A stretch of DNA of 64,000 nt, taken from Parapedobacter sp042666505. GTDB lineage: Bacteria; Bacteroidota; Bacteroidia; Sphingobacteriales; Sphingobacteriaceae. The notes under the pieces were generated by a model. It was not told the DNA's origin. It did no database searches and saw only the letters and a program-made list of their open reading frames with translations. Each line of letters opens with the position of its first letter. Position 1 is the stretch's first letter. The translations under genes were made by a program, and so were the position numbers. This document shows positions 33,183 to 42,543 of the stretch, in pieces. Where the stretch lies: assembly GCF_042666505.1 (NCBI RefSeq), contig NZ_JBHTDN010000003.1:657622-721621 (forward strand). Direction: 5' to 3'.

Positions 33183-33764
33183 ATGCCCCGCTTCAAAACA
33201 CTTCAACTAAAGATCACGCTTTTGGAAACCAGGCCGAGCGTTTGGCGCCGGATTGTCGTTCCCGCTGGTTTTAATTTTTATCAGCTTCACATGGCTATCC
33301 AAGCCGCATTCGGTTGGGAGAATAGCCACCTTTTTGAATTCGGCAAACATGGGTTGAACGACCCAGATGGTATCGGAATCCCCAATGACGAGATGCCGGT
33401 AAAAGATGCCCGTCGAATAAAAATCAGTGCCATTTTCCGCAAAGTGAACGATAAGTTTACGTACGTATATGATTTCGGTGACCACTGGCAGCATCAAGTC
33501 GTATTGGAGGAAATTACCGATAAAGATATCCATACGGCTTACTGTCTGGGCGGTAAAAACGAATGTCCTCCGGAAGATGTTGGTAACATCCGCGGTTACC
33601 AGAAAATGGTGGATACGTTTGCCCATGGCACAACAGCGGAAAAGCGGAGTTACCGCCAATGGCTTGGTCTACGATCAAATGAAGATTGGGATCCGGCACA
33701 TTATAACCAACGCGAGGTGAACAAGCGCATGGCGCTGGTCGCGCCGGAAGATTTGACGTTCTAA
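33183..33764 (+). CDS. Plasmid pRiA4b ORF-3 family protein
   Basis: 193 residues from ATG 33183. The family (PF07929) is recognised by LQLKITLLETRPSVWRRIVV, FNFYQLHMAIQAAFGWENSH, YDFGDHWQHQVVLEEI and the NECPPEDVGNIRGYQKM stretch. The frame is open upstream to 33144 but that needs a TTG. A TATTTTTG -7 box lies at 33154-33161. Function is unknown; homologues are common on plasmids and near mobile genes, in keeping with the accessory block that ends here. Confidence 0.88.
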   Translation: MPRFKTLQLKITLLETRPSVWRRIVVPAGFNFYQLHMAIQAAFGWENSHLFEFGKHGLNDPDGIGIPNDEMPVKDARRIKISAIFRKVNDKFTYVYDFGDHWQHQVVLEEITDKDIHTAYCLGGKNECPPEDVGNIRGYQKMVDTFAHGTTAEKRSYRQWLGLRSNEDWDPAHYNQREVNKRMALVAPEDLTF

Positions 33765-33837
33765 GCAAACCTTGGAGGCGCAGTAGCGCGACGGCGCGGT
33801 GGGAAGCCATAACCTGCCGCGCCTCGTTTAATGGATT

Positions 33838-33872
33838 GTTAACCTTAGGTTAACAGCGTACCGCTATCTTTG
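33838..33872 (+). promoter_or_regulatory. Palindrome plus -7 box upstream of the second ECF sigma gene
   Basis: A perfect palindrome GTTAACCT-T-AGGTTAAC (33838-33854) lies ten bases before TATCTTTG (33865-33872, exact TAnnTTTG match), which in turn ends ten bases before the sigma factor ATG. The palindrome covers the -33 zone, so a repressor or activator bound there would control the promoter. Confidence 0.55.
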
Positions 33873-33882
33873 CCGCCGAAGC

Positions 33883-34458
33883 ATGGCGGCGCTTATGCAA
33901 AATCATACGACAGAAGAACTTTTTCACCTGGCCAAAACAGGGGATAATGCGGCTTTCACGGCCCTCTACCGCCGTACCTGGCAGCCGCTGTACGAGCTCG
34001 CTTACCATAAGACGAAAGACGAAGACGAAGCAAAAGATATTGTTCAGGATATCTACATTGTGCTGTGGCAGAAGATCGGCACCATCGAGCTGCAGGGATC
34101 GGTTGCGGCGTACCTCTATAGCATGGCCAAATACGAAATTATTCGCCGTATGCGGCGGTTCTTAAAAGCCAAGCAGCATCACTACGATTACCAGCAGCTG
34201 ATTGACTCCATGGTGGCGCCAAGCTACCAGGCGATCTTTGCCGACGAGCTGAAGCAGCGCCTGAAAAGCGAAATTGAGGCGCTTCCGGAACGGCAACAGC
34301 GCATATTGCGGCTGCACAGCGAAAAAAATTATACCACACGGGAGATCGCCGACGAGCTTAACATCGCCGAGCAAACCGTAAAAAACCAGCTGGTACATGC
34401 ACGGCGCAAGGTGCGTAGCGGAATCAAGGCCGGAATCTTATCGTCCATTTTGCTTTAA
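33883..34458 (+). CDS. ECF sigma-70 factor (second Sus locus)
   Basis: 191 residues. Region 2: FTALYRRTWQPLYELAYHKT, DEAKDIVQDIYIVLWQKIGT and VAAYLYSMAKYEIIRRM; region 4: LPERQQRILRLHSEKNYTTR and EIADELNIAEQTVKNQLVHA. The start at 33883 adds four residues before a second Met (33895), and either could be used. It precedes fecR by 105 bases and should activate the Sus operon that follows. Confidence 0.93.
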   Translation: MAALMQNHTTEELFHLAKTGDNAAFTALYRRTWQPLYELAYHKTKDEDEAKDIVQDIYIVLWQKIGTIELQGSVAAYLYSMAKYEIIRRMRRFLKAKQHHYDYQQLIDSMVAPSYQAIFADELKQRLKSEIEALPERQQRILRLHSEKNYTTREIADELNIAEQTVKNQLVHARRKVRSGIKAGILSSILL

Positions 34459-34563
34459 GTTACTGCGATCACAATTTCGACATCATTTCTTAACAATTTC
34501 ATCATCGTTACCCATAGGTACTCCCCTTGCATTTTTTACTCATGTGGGTAAATAAACGCGGAG

Positions 34564-35544
34564 ATGACAAAGCAAGCAATAAGCGATTTGCTGGAGCGCT
34601 ACCTAGCCGGCCGGTGCAGTCGGGAGGAGCGGGAGTGGATTGACCAATGGTTCGACCAGCAAGAACCGGTCACGACGGCGTTGACGGAATCCGATGCCGA
34701 CCGGCTGGCCGATGAAATCCTCGCGGCTATTAATGAACGGACGGTAGCGGCTGCACGCCGCAGTGACATGCGGATGAGCCGGAAGGCATGGTGGCGGGGG
34801 GTGGCTGCCGCCATTGTCCTGCTGGCGGGGGCGGGCTACCTGTTGGTAAGTCAGCGGGAAAGCGCGCCTTCACAGGAGCAACTACCCGTTCGCTCGGTTT
34901 TCACGTTACACACCGCACCCGGTCAGCGTGCCCGGCTCACCCTGCCCGACAGCAGCGTTATCTGGCTGAATGGCCGCTCAACCATCCGCTACGATAAGGT
35001 ATTTGACGGCGCGATACGGGAAGTTTTCCTGGACAGTGGGGAGGCCTTCTTTGAGGTGCAGCCCGACCCCGACCGGCCTTTTGTGGTGCATGCCGGCGAA
35101 GTGGACACCCGGGTACTCGGTACGTCGTTTAACGTGGAGGTGGCCAACCACCGCAACGAATACCAGCTTACCGTAGCAACCGGAAAGGTAAGGGTAGGCA
35201 CCGCAGAGGAATTGCACATGCCGGCCACGGTGCTGGAGGCGGGGCAGCAGCTGGTTTACAACCGTAATGCCGGCAGCCACGAGATGCGCACCGTCGATCC
35301 GGCAGATTTCAGCGCCTGGACGCGGAAGGTGCTCGTGTTCCACCATGCATCGTGGCCGGAGGTTGCTGCGCGGCTAAGTGCGTGGTACGGTGTGGACGTA
35401 CAGTTGCAGCTGCGCCGAGGTGCGCAGGAAACATTTACGGCACGATTCGAAGATCCCTCGCTGGCGGCGGTGCTAAACGCCCTGCAGAAGATTAATAAAT
35501 TCCATTATACCATTAACAGGAAGGAGGTCCGCATTACTGATTAA
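34564..35544 (+). CDS. FecR-type anti-sigma factor (second locus)
   Basis: 326 residues. A cytoplasmic sigma-binding N-terminus (LLERYLAGRCSREEREWIDQ), one membrane helix (WWRGVAAAIVLLAGAGYLLV, about 78-97), the FecR domain (TAPGQRARLTLPDSSVIWLN, GEAFFEVQPDPDRPFVV, TRVLGTSFNVE) and a C-terminal DUF4974 domain (WPEVAARLSAWYGVDVQLQL). Here sigma and fecR are neighbours in the usual order, unlike the first locus. Confidence 0.93.
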   Translation: MTKQAISDLLERYLAGRCSREEREWIDQWFDQQEPVTTALTESDADRLADEILAAINERTVAAARRSDMRMSRKAWWRGVAAAIVLLAGAGYLLVSQRESAPSQEQLPVRSVFTLHTAPGQRARLTLPDSSVIWLNGRSTIRYDKVFDGAIREVFLDSGEAFFEVQPDPDRPFVVHAGEVDTRVLGTSFNVEVANHRNEYQLTVATGKVRVGTAEELHMPATVLEAGQQLVYNRNAGSHEMRTVDPADFSAWTRKVLVFHHASWPEVAARLSAWYGVDVQLQLRRGAQETFTARFEDPSLAAVLNALQKINKFHYTINRKEVRITD

Positions 35545-35561
35545 CCACATACCCGAAAAAA

Positions 35562-35590
35562 GGCCAGAACTGCTGACAACAATTCCGGCC
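35562..35590 (+). promoter_or_regulatory. Hairpin between fecR and susC
   Basis: Arms GGCCAGAA (35562-35569) and TTCCGGCC (35583-35590) pair at seven of eight positions. It lies in the 100-base gap between fecR and susC and may act as an attenuator or processing site that sets susC levels. No U-run follows directly. Confidence 0.35.
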
Positions 35591-35644
35591 GAGAACGTTT
35601 TCAATTGCTTTTCCACAAACAAATCAAAAACAACAAGTAAAGAT

Positions 35645-38600
35645 ATGCGAAAAATACCAAAACTGCATACGTATATAGGTTTATTTATGAAATCATCAGT
35701 AGTGACTCTCTGTGTAATTGCCGCGACTGCCAGCAGTTTGCTGGCTCACCGGAGCGACGCGCAGGAGGCGGCAAACACCATGATACAGTTTTCATCGAAG
35801 CGGCTGTCGCTCATCCAGGTGCTGGAAACTGTGCAGGAACAGTCGGGTTTCAACCTGATCTACAGTCCCACGCAGATTGATGGGGATCGCGTTGTCGAAA
35901 TGCCGGCTGCAGAAACCAACCTGGAGGCCCTCCTCCACTATTTAACGGCCAACGCACCCATTGTCCATGAGATCAAAGGACAAAACGTTTACATCAACCG
36001 CAGGCAGCAGCCGGGGCGTGTGACCGGCACGGTCGTCGATGCGGAGGGCAGGCCGCTGATGGGGGCGACCGTCAGCCTCGTCGGGGCAAATGCTGCCGCC
36101 ATGAGCGGGGAAGATGGTGGCTTTGCGCTGCGCATACGGCCGGGCACCTACACGCTGCGGGTGAGCTATATCGGCTATGACGCCTATGAGCAGCGGGTGG
36201 CAGTTGCAGAAAACGAAGATACGCCGGTCAATGCGATTCTGCGCGGATCGGGCCAACTGGCTGAAGTGGTGGTCAGCTACGGCACACAGCGCCGCCGCGA
36301 GATCTCCGGAGCTGTCGAAGAAATCAGCGCCGCTAATTTGCAGGATATGCCCGTGGGGCAGTTCGCCCAGCAGCTGCAGGGCAAGATCGCCGGTGCACAG
36401 ATTTACCAGACCTCGGGGCAGCCGGGAAGGGGAATGTCGTGGCGGATCCGCAATGCAGCGTCCCTCTCTTCGGGAAATTCCCCGCTTTTTGTGATCGACG
36501 GCATGCCGATAACGGGAAGCATAAACAACATCAACCCGGCGGAGATCGAGTCGTATACCGTGCTGAAAGATGCCGCGGCAACGGCGCTATATGGTTCTAG
36601 GGCTTCCAACGGGGTGATTTTGATCACTACGAAACAGGCCCGGCCCGGCGATGCTACCAAAATCGAACTCAACACCAATGTGGGGATCCAGCACATTCCG
36701 AGCCGCGGCGTGCCCGTGATGATGAACGCCCGGGAATATGCGACCTTCATGAACGAGCGCTACCAGGATATGATCCGGTATGAGGGGTATACCGGCGCAA
36801 TTCCGGAAGTATACCAAAACCCCGAACGGTATGGCAAAGGTACCGACTGGTTTTCGTTGCTGACGCGCACGGCGCCCATCCAGAATTACGACCTCACCTT
36901 TACCAGCGCCGGCGCGCATTCCACCTCATCGGTGGTAGCGGGTTACCAAGACCAGCAGGGCGTGGTTGTCAACTCCGGTACCAAGCTGTACTCGCTGCGC
37001 ATCAACCAGAACTACCGCATTGCCGACGACCGGCTGCAGATTGGCTTCAACTTGGCGCCGAGCTACCGGCTGGACCACAACAACCGGTTGGCGGATGGTA
37101 TTCAGGGCATTGTGCAGAAGACCTCGGAGGCCAGTCCGCTGATCGATCCGTATGATGAAAACGGCAACCTCGTAAAGCATGCGAATTCGCCGGGCATGGT
37201 CGGCTACATCAACCCCTTGGCGCGGTATACCGAAGTGATTGACGACTACATCACTACGCGCATCCTGGGAAATGCCCACCTGAACTACCGCATTTGGGAC
37301 GGCCTGCATGTGAAAGGCCTGTTCGGCGTGGACAAAGGCGCAGAAACACGGCAATTTTTTTCGCCGGCGCTGATCAACGGAGATGATATTTCCACCGGCA
37401 CGAGCAGCTCGGTGGATAACTATAGCTATACCGCGGAGGCCAACCTGAACTACAATAAGAGCTGGAAGTCGCACGATATCGATGTGTTGGCCGGGTATTC
37501 CTTCCAGTCGTTTCGGCAAAAGAACAATTCCGTAACCGGAAGAAATTTTCCGAGCGACGACGTGCCGTACCTCAATGTGGCAGCCAACATTACCGGCGGG
37601 TCGAGCAATGCGGCGGCCTACAGCCTCCTTTCGTACCTTGGCCGGATAAACTACAGCTTCAAGCGCCGTTATTTGCTTAGCGTTTCCATGCGTCGCGATG
37701 GGTCCAGCCGTTTTGGTGAAAACCAGAAATACGGGTCGTTTCCTTCCGTTTCTGCGGGATGGATCATCAGCGACGAGGCGTTTATGGATGCCTGGAGCGG
37801 CACGCTGAGCATGCTTAAGGTGCGCGGCAGCTATGGAATAACCGGAAACAACAACATTGGGAATTATACCCATGTCGCCCAGCTTGGTGGCTCCGATTAC
37901 GTGGCCAACGGGGGGCTGGCTCCGGGTACGACCATTACCGCACTGGGTAATACCAACCTGGCCTGGGAACGGAGTAAGCAGCTCGACGTGGGCCTCGACG
38001 TGGCGTTTCTCAACGATAAGCTATTTTTTACGTATGACTACTACCGAAAGCTGTCGGATGGGCTTATCCAGAACCGGCCGATTCCACAGGGTTCGGGCTA
38101 TTCGAGCATCACGTCGAACGTCGGCGAAATCCGCTTTTGGGGACATGAGTTTAGTGCCGGTGGCCGATTCGACTTCGGTAAACTTCACTGGAATACGGCA
38201 TTCAATGTTTCGTTCAACCGCAACCACATTGTCTCGCTCGTGAGTCCGGGATACTTCCGCCGGAACAATACGACCAGCGCCGATTATTTCCGCAACCAGG
38301 AAGGGTACCCGCTAGGCATGTTTTTCGGATATGTGTTCGAAGGCCTGTACCGGGATGCTGACGATCTGGCAAACTCGGCTAAGGAAACCAATTCGGACGT
38401 GGGTACCATCAAAATGCGCGACATCAACGGCGATAACATCATCGACGAAAATGACCGCACGTTTATCGGCGACCCCAACCCGAACATGCTTTTTGGCTTG
38501 ACCAACAATTTCACCTATGGCAGACTCGACCTAGGGATTTCCATGGCCGGCGCCACCGGCGGGGATCTCATCCTCCCTGCTAAATGGGCGTATCTGACTA

Positions 38601-38986
38601 ACATGGACGGCGCGCGTAACCTCTTGGCGGAAGCGGCGGACCGCTGGCGGTCGGAGGAAAATCCCGGATCGGGCAAGTTTCCACGCACGAAGACCGGTAC
38701 TACCGGCATTGGCAGGCAGGTCAACTCGCAATGGGTGGAGGATGGCTCATACCTGAGCGTCAAAAACATTACCCTGGGCTACCGGCACCCGATTAAAAAT
38801 GCGGGCCCCATCAAGCAGGTTCGCCTGTATACCTCCGTCCATAATGTGTTTATCCTCACCAACTACTCGGGGATGAATCCGGAGATCAGCCTTAACGGCC
38901 TGGACGGCGCCAGCATCGGGATTGATGAAAACGCCTATCCCGTGCCTCGCACATTTTCCTTTGGCTTAAACGTACTTTTTCAATAA
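35645..38986 (+). CDS. SusC/RagA TonB-dependent receptor with STN domain (second locus)
   Basis: 1113 residues. Signal segment SSVVTLCVIAATASSLLAHR then SDAQ; STN domain (about 45-115, LSLIQVLETVQEQSGFNLIY); carboxypeptidase-like repeat (VTGTVVDAEGRPLMGATVSL); TonB-box zone AEVVVSYGTQRRREISGAV; plug with LFVIDGMPITGSINNI and YTVLKDAAATALYGSRASNG; barrel ending RTFSFGLNVLFQ. The STN domain predicts signalling to the upstream FecR. SusD follows after 20 bases. Confidence 0.95.
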   Translation: MRKIPKLHTYIGLFMKSSVVTLCVIAATASSLLAHRSDAQEAANTMIQFSSKRLSLIQVLETVQEQSGFNLIYSPTQIDGDRVVEMPAAETNLEALLHYLTANAPIVHEIKGQNVYINRRQQPGRVTGTVVDAEGRPLMGATVSLVGANAAAMSGEDGGFALRIRPGTYTLRVSYIGYDAYEQRVAVAENEDTPVNAILRGSGQLAEVVVSYGTQRRREISGAVEEISAANLQDMPVGQFAQQLQGKIAGAQIYQTSGQPGRGMSWRIRNAASLSSGNSPLFVIDGMPITGSINNINPAEIESYTVLKDAAATALYGSRASNGVILITTKQARPGDATKIELNTNVGIQHIPSRGVPVMMNAREYATFMNERYQDMIRYEGYTGAIPEVYQNPERYGKGTDWFSLLTRTAPIQNYDLTFTSAGAHSTSSVVAGYQDQQGVVVNSGTKLYSLRINQNYRIADDRLQIGFNLAPSYRLDHNNRLADGIQGIVQKTSEASPLIDPYDENGNLVKHANSPGMVGYINPLARYTEVIDDYITTRILGNAHLNYRIWDGLHVKGLFGVDKGAETRQFFSPALINGDDISTGTSSSVDNYSYTAEANLNYNKSWKSHDIDVLAGYSFQSFRQKNNSVTGRNFPSDDVPYLNVAANITGGSSNAAAYSLLSYLGRINYSFKRRYLLSVSMRRDGSSRFGENQKYGSFPSVSAGWIISDEAFMDAWSGTLSMLKVRGSYGITGNNNIGNYTHVAQLGGSDYVANGGLAPGTTITALGNTNLAWERSKQLDVGLDVAFLNDKLFFTYDYYRKLSDGLIQNRPIPQGSGYSSITSNVGEIRFWGHEFSAGGRFDFGKLHWNTAFNVSFNRNHIVSLVSPGYFRRNNTTSADYFRNQEGYPLGMFFGYVFEGLYRDADDLANSAKETNSDVGTIKMRDINGDNIIDENDRTFIGDPNPNMLFGLTNNFTYGRLDLGISMAGATGGDLILPAKWAYLTNMDGARNLLAEAADRWRSEENPGSGKFPRTKTGTTGIGRQVNSQWVEDGSYLSVKNITLGYRHPIKNAGPIKQVRLYTSVHNVFILTNYSGMNPEISLNGLDGASIGIDENAYPVPRTFSFGLNVLFQ

Positions 38987-39006
38987 CCGATTAATGGACT
39001 GTACTC

Positions 39007-40560
39007 ATGTTTAGATATATTTATATTTTGTTGACTACCACGGCGCTGCTGTTCGTGTCGTGTGAACACGCGCTGGACCTGATACCTGAGGACCAGGTTT
39101 CGGGCGGCAATTTCTTCAAAACGGAGGCCGACTTTACGCAGGCACTGAATGCGGCTTACCATCCACTGCGGGTTGTTGGACCGGATTATTACATCAGTGA
39201 AATGCGGTCTGACAATACGCATTACGAACATAACCCGGCCATCCAGGGGACCGCAGTGGCCATGCGCTCAGACATCGCTAATTTTACCAATGACGCCAGC
39301 AACAACTACTCCAACCAGATGTATTATGAAAGCTATAGGGGGGTCTCCCGGGCCAATATCATCCTCGGACAGATCGACCAATCGGCATTGAGCCAAGAGG
39401 CAAAGAACCGCTTCAAGGGGGAGGCGCTGTTTCTGCGCGCGTTTTACTATTTTAAGCTGGTGCGTTATTTCGGTGGCGTGCCGCTCTACCTGCAGCAAGT
39501 GACCAACGAGGAGGAAGCCTTTCTTCCGCGGTCGCCAAAGGCCGAGGTCTACAACCAGATCGTTGCCGATGCCCGGCAAGCCATCGATCTGTTGAACGTC
39601 CCATCCGGCTTCCCCCAGTCGGGTTATGCAACGAAAGGATCGGCTACCATGCTGCTGGCCGACGTGTATGCCACGTTGGGGCAATACGATGAAGCCGAAA
39701 CATTGCTGCTCGATCTGGGTACAATGGGGTATGACTTGCTTACTAACTATGCGGACGTGTTTTCGACGGCAAATAAAAACAGCCGGGAATCGATTTTTGA
39801 AGTGCAGTTCATGCAAGGGCTGGAAACGGGTATGCAAAGCAACTTTATCTACATATTCCTTCCGAAATGTTATAACACGTCCCTGATTACCTTCGGGGTG
39901 CCCACACGCAATACCGCTACCGATGGCGGGGGCGGATGGAATACCCCAACGCAGGACCTGATTAATGCCTACGAGCCGGGTGATCCGCGTCTGGAGACCT
40001 CCATCGGTATCGCTGAAGGTACTTATGACGGTAGCTATTACTTTACGCTGGAAGCTAACAAACCTGTGACAGGTTACGAAGCACCCGCCGGTAAGGTGGG
40101 CGTGCCGTACATCAAGAAGTACCTCAATCCGCACAGCAATCCCAACAATACCGACGACAACTGGCCGGTGTATCGTTATGCGGATGCGCTGCTGTTGCTC
40201 GCTGAAGTTCAGAACGAACAGGGGAAGACCACCGAAGCGCTGGTGCACCTAAACAAGGTTCGCAACCGGGCGATGCCCGACGCGACGCCACTGGCGACGG
40301 GTTCAAAGGAAGTACTGCGCGAGCTAATTCTCCATGAACGCCGCGTGGAGCTGGCCTTTGAAAACAAGCGCTGGTTCGACCTGATCCGTGCTGACAAGGC
40401 TGTGGAGGTAATGAATGCCTATGGCGAAGCGATGAAACAGCAGCATTCCTACTTGCTGCCGGCTTCGTATCAAGTCGATGTACGTAAGCTGCTGTACCCG
40501 CTGCCATTTGCGGAAGTGGGGGTAAACCCTGAGTTGGCAAACGATCCAGATAACCTGTAA
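39007..40560 (+). CDS. SusD/RagB family surface lipoprotein (second locus)
   Basis: 517 residues with a lipoprotein signal (MFRYIYILLTTTALLFVSC) followed by EHALDLIPEDQVSGGNFFKT. SusD-like helical body: FKGEALFLRAFYYFKLVRYF then GGVPLYLQQV, KGSATMLLADVYATLGQYDE and the C-terminal LILHERRVELAFENKRWFDL. It forms the lid of the SusC channel and binds the ligand. Ten bases separate it from the phosphoesterase gene, so the enzyme is part of the operon. Confidence 0.95.
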   Translation: MFRYIYILLTTTALLFVSCEHALDLIPEDQVSGGNFFKTEADFTQALNAAYHPLRVVGPDYYISEMRSDNTHYEHNPAIQGTAVAMRSDIANFTNDASNNYSNQMYYESYRGVSRANIILGQIDQSALSQEAKNRFKGEALFLRAFYYFKLVRYFGGVPLYLQQVTNEEEAFLPRSPKAEVYNQIVADARQAIDLLNVPSGFPQSGYATKGSATMLLADVYATLGQYDEAETLLLDLGTMGYDLLTNYADVFSTANKNSRESIFEVQFMQGLETGMQSNFIYIFLPKCYNTSLITFGVPTRNTATDGGGGWNTPTQDLINAYEPGDPRLETSIGIAEGTYDGSYYFTLEANKPVTGYEAPAGKVGVPYIKKYLNPHSNPNNTDDNWPVYRYADALLLLAEVQNEQGKTTEALVHLNKVRNRAMPDATPLATGSKEVLRELILHERRVELAFENKRWFDLIRADKAVEVMNAYGEAMKQQHSYLLPASYQVDVRKLLYPLPFAEVGVNPELANDPDNL

Positions 40561-40569
40561 TCGATAAAT

Positions 40570-42354
40570 ATGATGATAAAAAAATTGATAAACCTGCTCT
40601 ATGCCGCGGTACTGATAGCGCCCGGGGCTGTCTATGCGCAACCTGCTGGACACGCCGGACAGGCAAAAACGTTTTCGATTGCCGTTATCCCCGACACCCA
40701 GTACAACACGGAGGAAAGCCAAGGGGGTAATAATGCGCTGTTTGAAAGCATGATCCAGTGGGTGCTGGACAACCGCGAGAAAGAAAATATCGTATACTTG
40801 GCGCATGTGGGCGACATTACCGACAAGGGCGATCGCCAGCCAGAGCAATGGGTTAATGCGGCGAAGGCCCTGTATCCACTCGAAGAACCGCTTCCCGGCC
40901 TGCCGCACGGCCTGCCGTACGGCTTGGCGATCGGCAACCACGACCAGTATCCCAGCCAGTTTGCGGTAACCGGCAAAACGGAAAACTACAATAAGTATTT
41001 CGGGGTGGACCATTTTAAGGGGCGCGACTACTATGGCGGACATTTCGACGACGATAACGACAGCCACTACGACCTTATCTCTGCTGGTGGGTTGGACCTG
41101 ATTATCATCTACATTGAATACGACGCTTTTGACGAGCAGCAGGACGCCATGAACGACTGGGCGGTGGAATTGCTGCAGCGCTACAGCGATCGAAAGGCGA
41201 TTATCGTGAGTCATTACATACTGGGTTTCAATCCTGTAGCCGGTAGTAATGTCGCCGGACCGGCGGCCTTCGGTAAACAGGGCCAGCGGCTGTACGACCG
41301 GATCAAGACGCAGCCCAACGTGTTCCTGATGCTGTGCGGCCACGTGGGCGCTAATGGCGAAGGTTACCGGCAGGATACCTATGCGGGGCATACCGTCAAG
41401 ACGATGCTGTCGGACTACCAGAGCCGGCCGATGGGAGGGAACGGCCTCATGCGGCTGCTGACATTCGACCTGGAAAAAGACGTGCTGCATGTGCGTACGC
41501 TGTCGCCGTACCACGGGTTGGAAGAAACGGACGACGACAGCAGGTTTACCGTGCCGCTCTTCCGGGAGGCTGCTGCCAGTCGGCAGTTCGATTTTAACTT
41601 CGATGGCAAAGCGGATATTTTTCGATTCATGGGCGGCAACTGGTATGACGCCGAAGGGATCAAAGCATCGCTGGGCCAGAAAGGCGATATCCCCGTGCCC
41701 TCGTATTACCGCCACTTCGGCAAAACCAGCCCCGCGGTGTACCGCCGGGCAGAGGCGGCATTTTACCTGAATGACTGGGAGGCGACCCCACTGGGCGAGG
41801 TGGGCGACGTGCCGGTGCCGGCAGACTACGACGGCGATGGCGTTGCCGATGTGGCCGTATGGAATCCGCGTACCGCAGAGTGGCTGGTAGCCGGAAGTGA
41901 ACCGGTAAAGCACGGCTGGGCGGAGTCGGTGCCTGTGCCGGCCGACTACGATGGAGACGGTGCTGCCGAACGGGCGGTCTGGCGATTCAGCAACAACACG
42001 TGGTACATCGCAACGGTGGGTAATGTGCCGTTCGGCGAAAAGGGCGACGTACCGGTACCGGCGGATTACGACGGTGACGGTAAAGCCGATATGGCCGTCT
42101 GGCGCCCCGCGACCGGCGAATGGCTGGTCTATGGACAGGAGGCCCCCCTGGCTGCGCTTGGAAAACGGGGAGACCTGCCCATACCGGGCGACTACAGCGG
42201 CTCGGGCAGGGTGCAGGCGGCCGTGTTTGATCCGGCGGAAAAAGCGGTGATCTTGAAGGATGGAACACGTATTCCCATGGAGGCGTCCATTGACGAGGTG
42301 GTCAACCTGCCATATGCGATCAAGGCCTATTACCTCGAATTGCTAAAAAAGTAA
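40570..42354 (+). CDS. Secreted metallophosphoesterase with calcium-type beta-propeller repeats
   Basis: 594 residues. Signal peptide (LINLLYAAVLIAPGAVYAQP), then a calcineurin-like phosphoesterase domain (about 30-320) with all metal motifs: IPDTQYN, HVGDITDKGD, IGNHDQYP, VSHYILGF and MLCGHVGANGEG. The C-terminal part (about 330-560) holds four to five repeats of the form GDVPVPADYDGDGVADVAVW, resembling FG-GAP/VCBS-type calcium-binding repeats with DxDxDG loops. It should cleave a phosphomonoester or diester at the cell surface or in the periplasm, feeding the SusCD pair encoded just before it. It is the last gene before a strong terminator. Confidence 0.9.
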   Translation: MMIKKLINLLYAAVLIAPGAVYAQPAGHAGQAKTFSIAVIPDTQYNTEESQGGNNALFESMIQWVLDNREKENIVYLAHVGDITDKGDRQPEQWVNAAKALYPLEEPLPGLPHGLPYGLAIGNHDQYPSQFAVTGKTENYNKYFGVDHFKGRDYYGGHFDDDNDSHYDLISAGGLDLIIIYIEYDAFDEQQDAMNDWAVELLQRYSDRKAIIVSHYILGFNPVAGSNVAGPAAFGKQGQRLYDRIKTQPNVFLMLCGHVGANGEGYRQDTYAGHTVKTMLSDYQSRPMGGNGLMRLLTFDLEKDVLHVRTLSPYHGLEETDDDSRFTVPLFREAAASRQFDFNFDGKADIFRFMGGNWYDAEGIKASLGQKGDIPVPSYYRHFGKTSPAVYRRAEAAFYLNDWEATPLGEVGDVPVPADYDGDGVADVAVWNPRTAEWLVAGSEPVKHGWAESVPVPADYDGDGAAERAVWRFSNNTWYIATVGNVPFGEKGDVPVPADYDGDGKADMAVWRPATGEWLVYGQEAPLAALGKRGDLPIPGDYSGSGRVQAAVFDPAEKAVILKDGTRIPMEASIDEVVNLPYAIKAYYLELLKK

Positions 42355-42376
42355 ACCGTCGTATACGTTAATTGCC

Positions 42377-42410
42377 AAAATCCTGTCCCGCAACCGCGGG
42401 ACAGGATTTT
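42377..42410 (+). terminator. Strong terminator of the second Sus operon
   Basis: A 15-bp perfect stem AAAATCCTGTCCCGC (42377-42391) and GCGGGACAGGATTTT (42396-42410) with a four-base AACC loop, followed by TTGTTT. It lies 22 bases after the phosphoesterase stop. Confidence 0.92.
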
Positions 42411-42543
42411 TGTTTATGCGGCAGGTTTATCGTTGACGATGCCTAAATTTTTATGACAATTTTGGGTGATGGTTGTCGGTGTAAGTGCCTGCCGAACGGA
42501 CTTGATGCAACGGATGGTCATATGATATTAGAACTCTACCCCA

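Noticed and set aside
36926..37873. Minus-strand ORF of 315 codons inside susC
   Set aside because: Shadow of the TonB-dependent receptor gene; no domain of its own.
40324..41913. Long minus-strand ORF opposite susD and the phosphoesterase
   Set aside because: The plus-strand genes have all expected motifs; this is a reading-frame shadow in GC-rich coding DNA.
41571..42250. DNA tandem repeat in the phosphoesterase gene
   Set aside because: The repetition is at protein level (calcium-type repeats) with diverged codons; not a DNA-level array.
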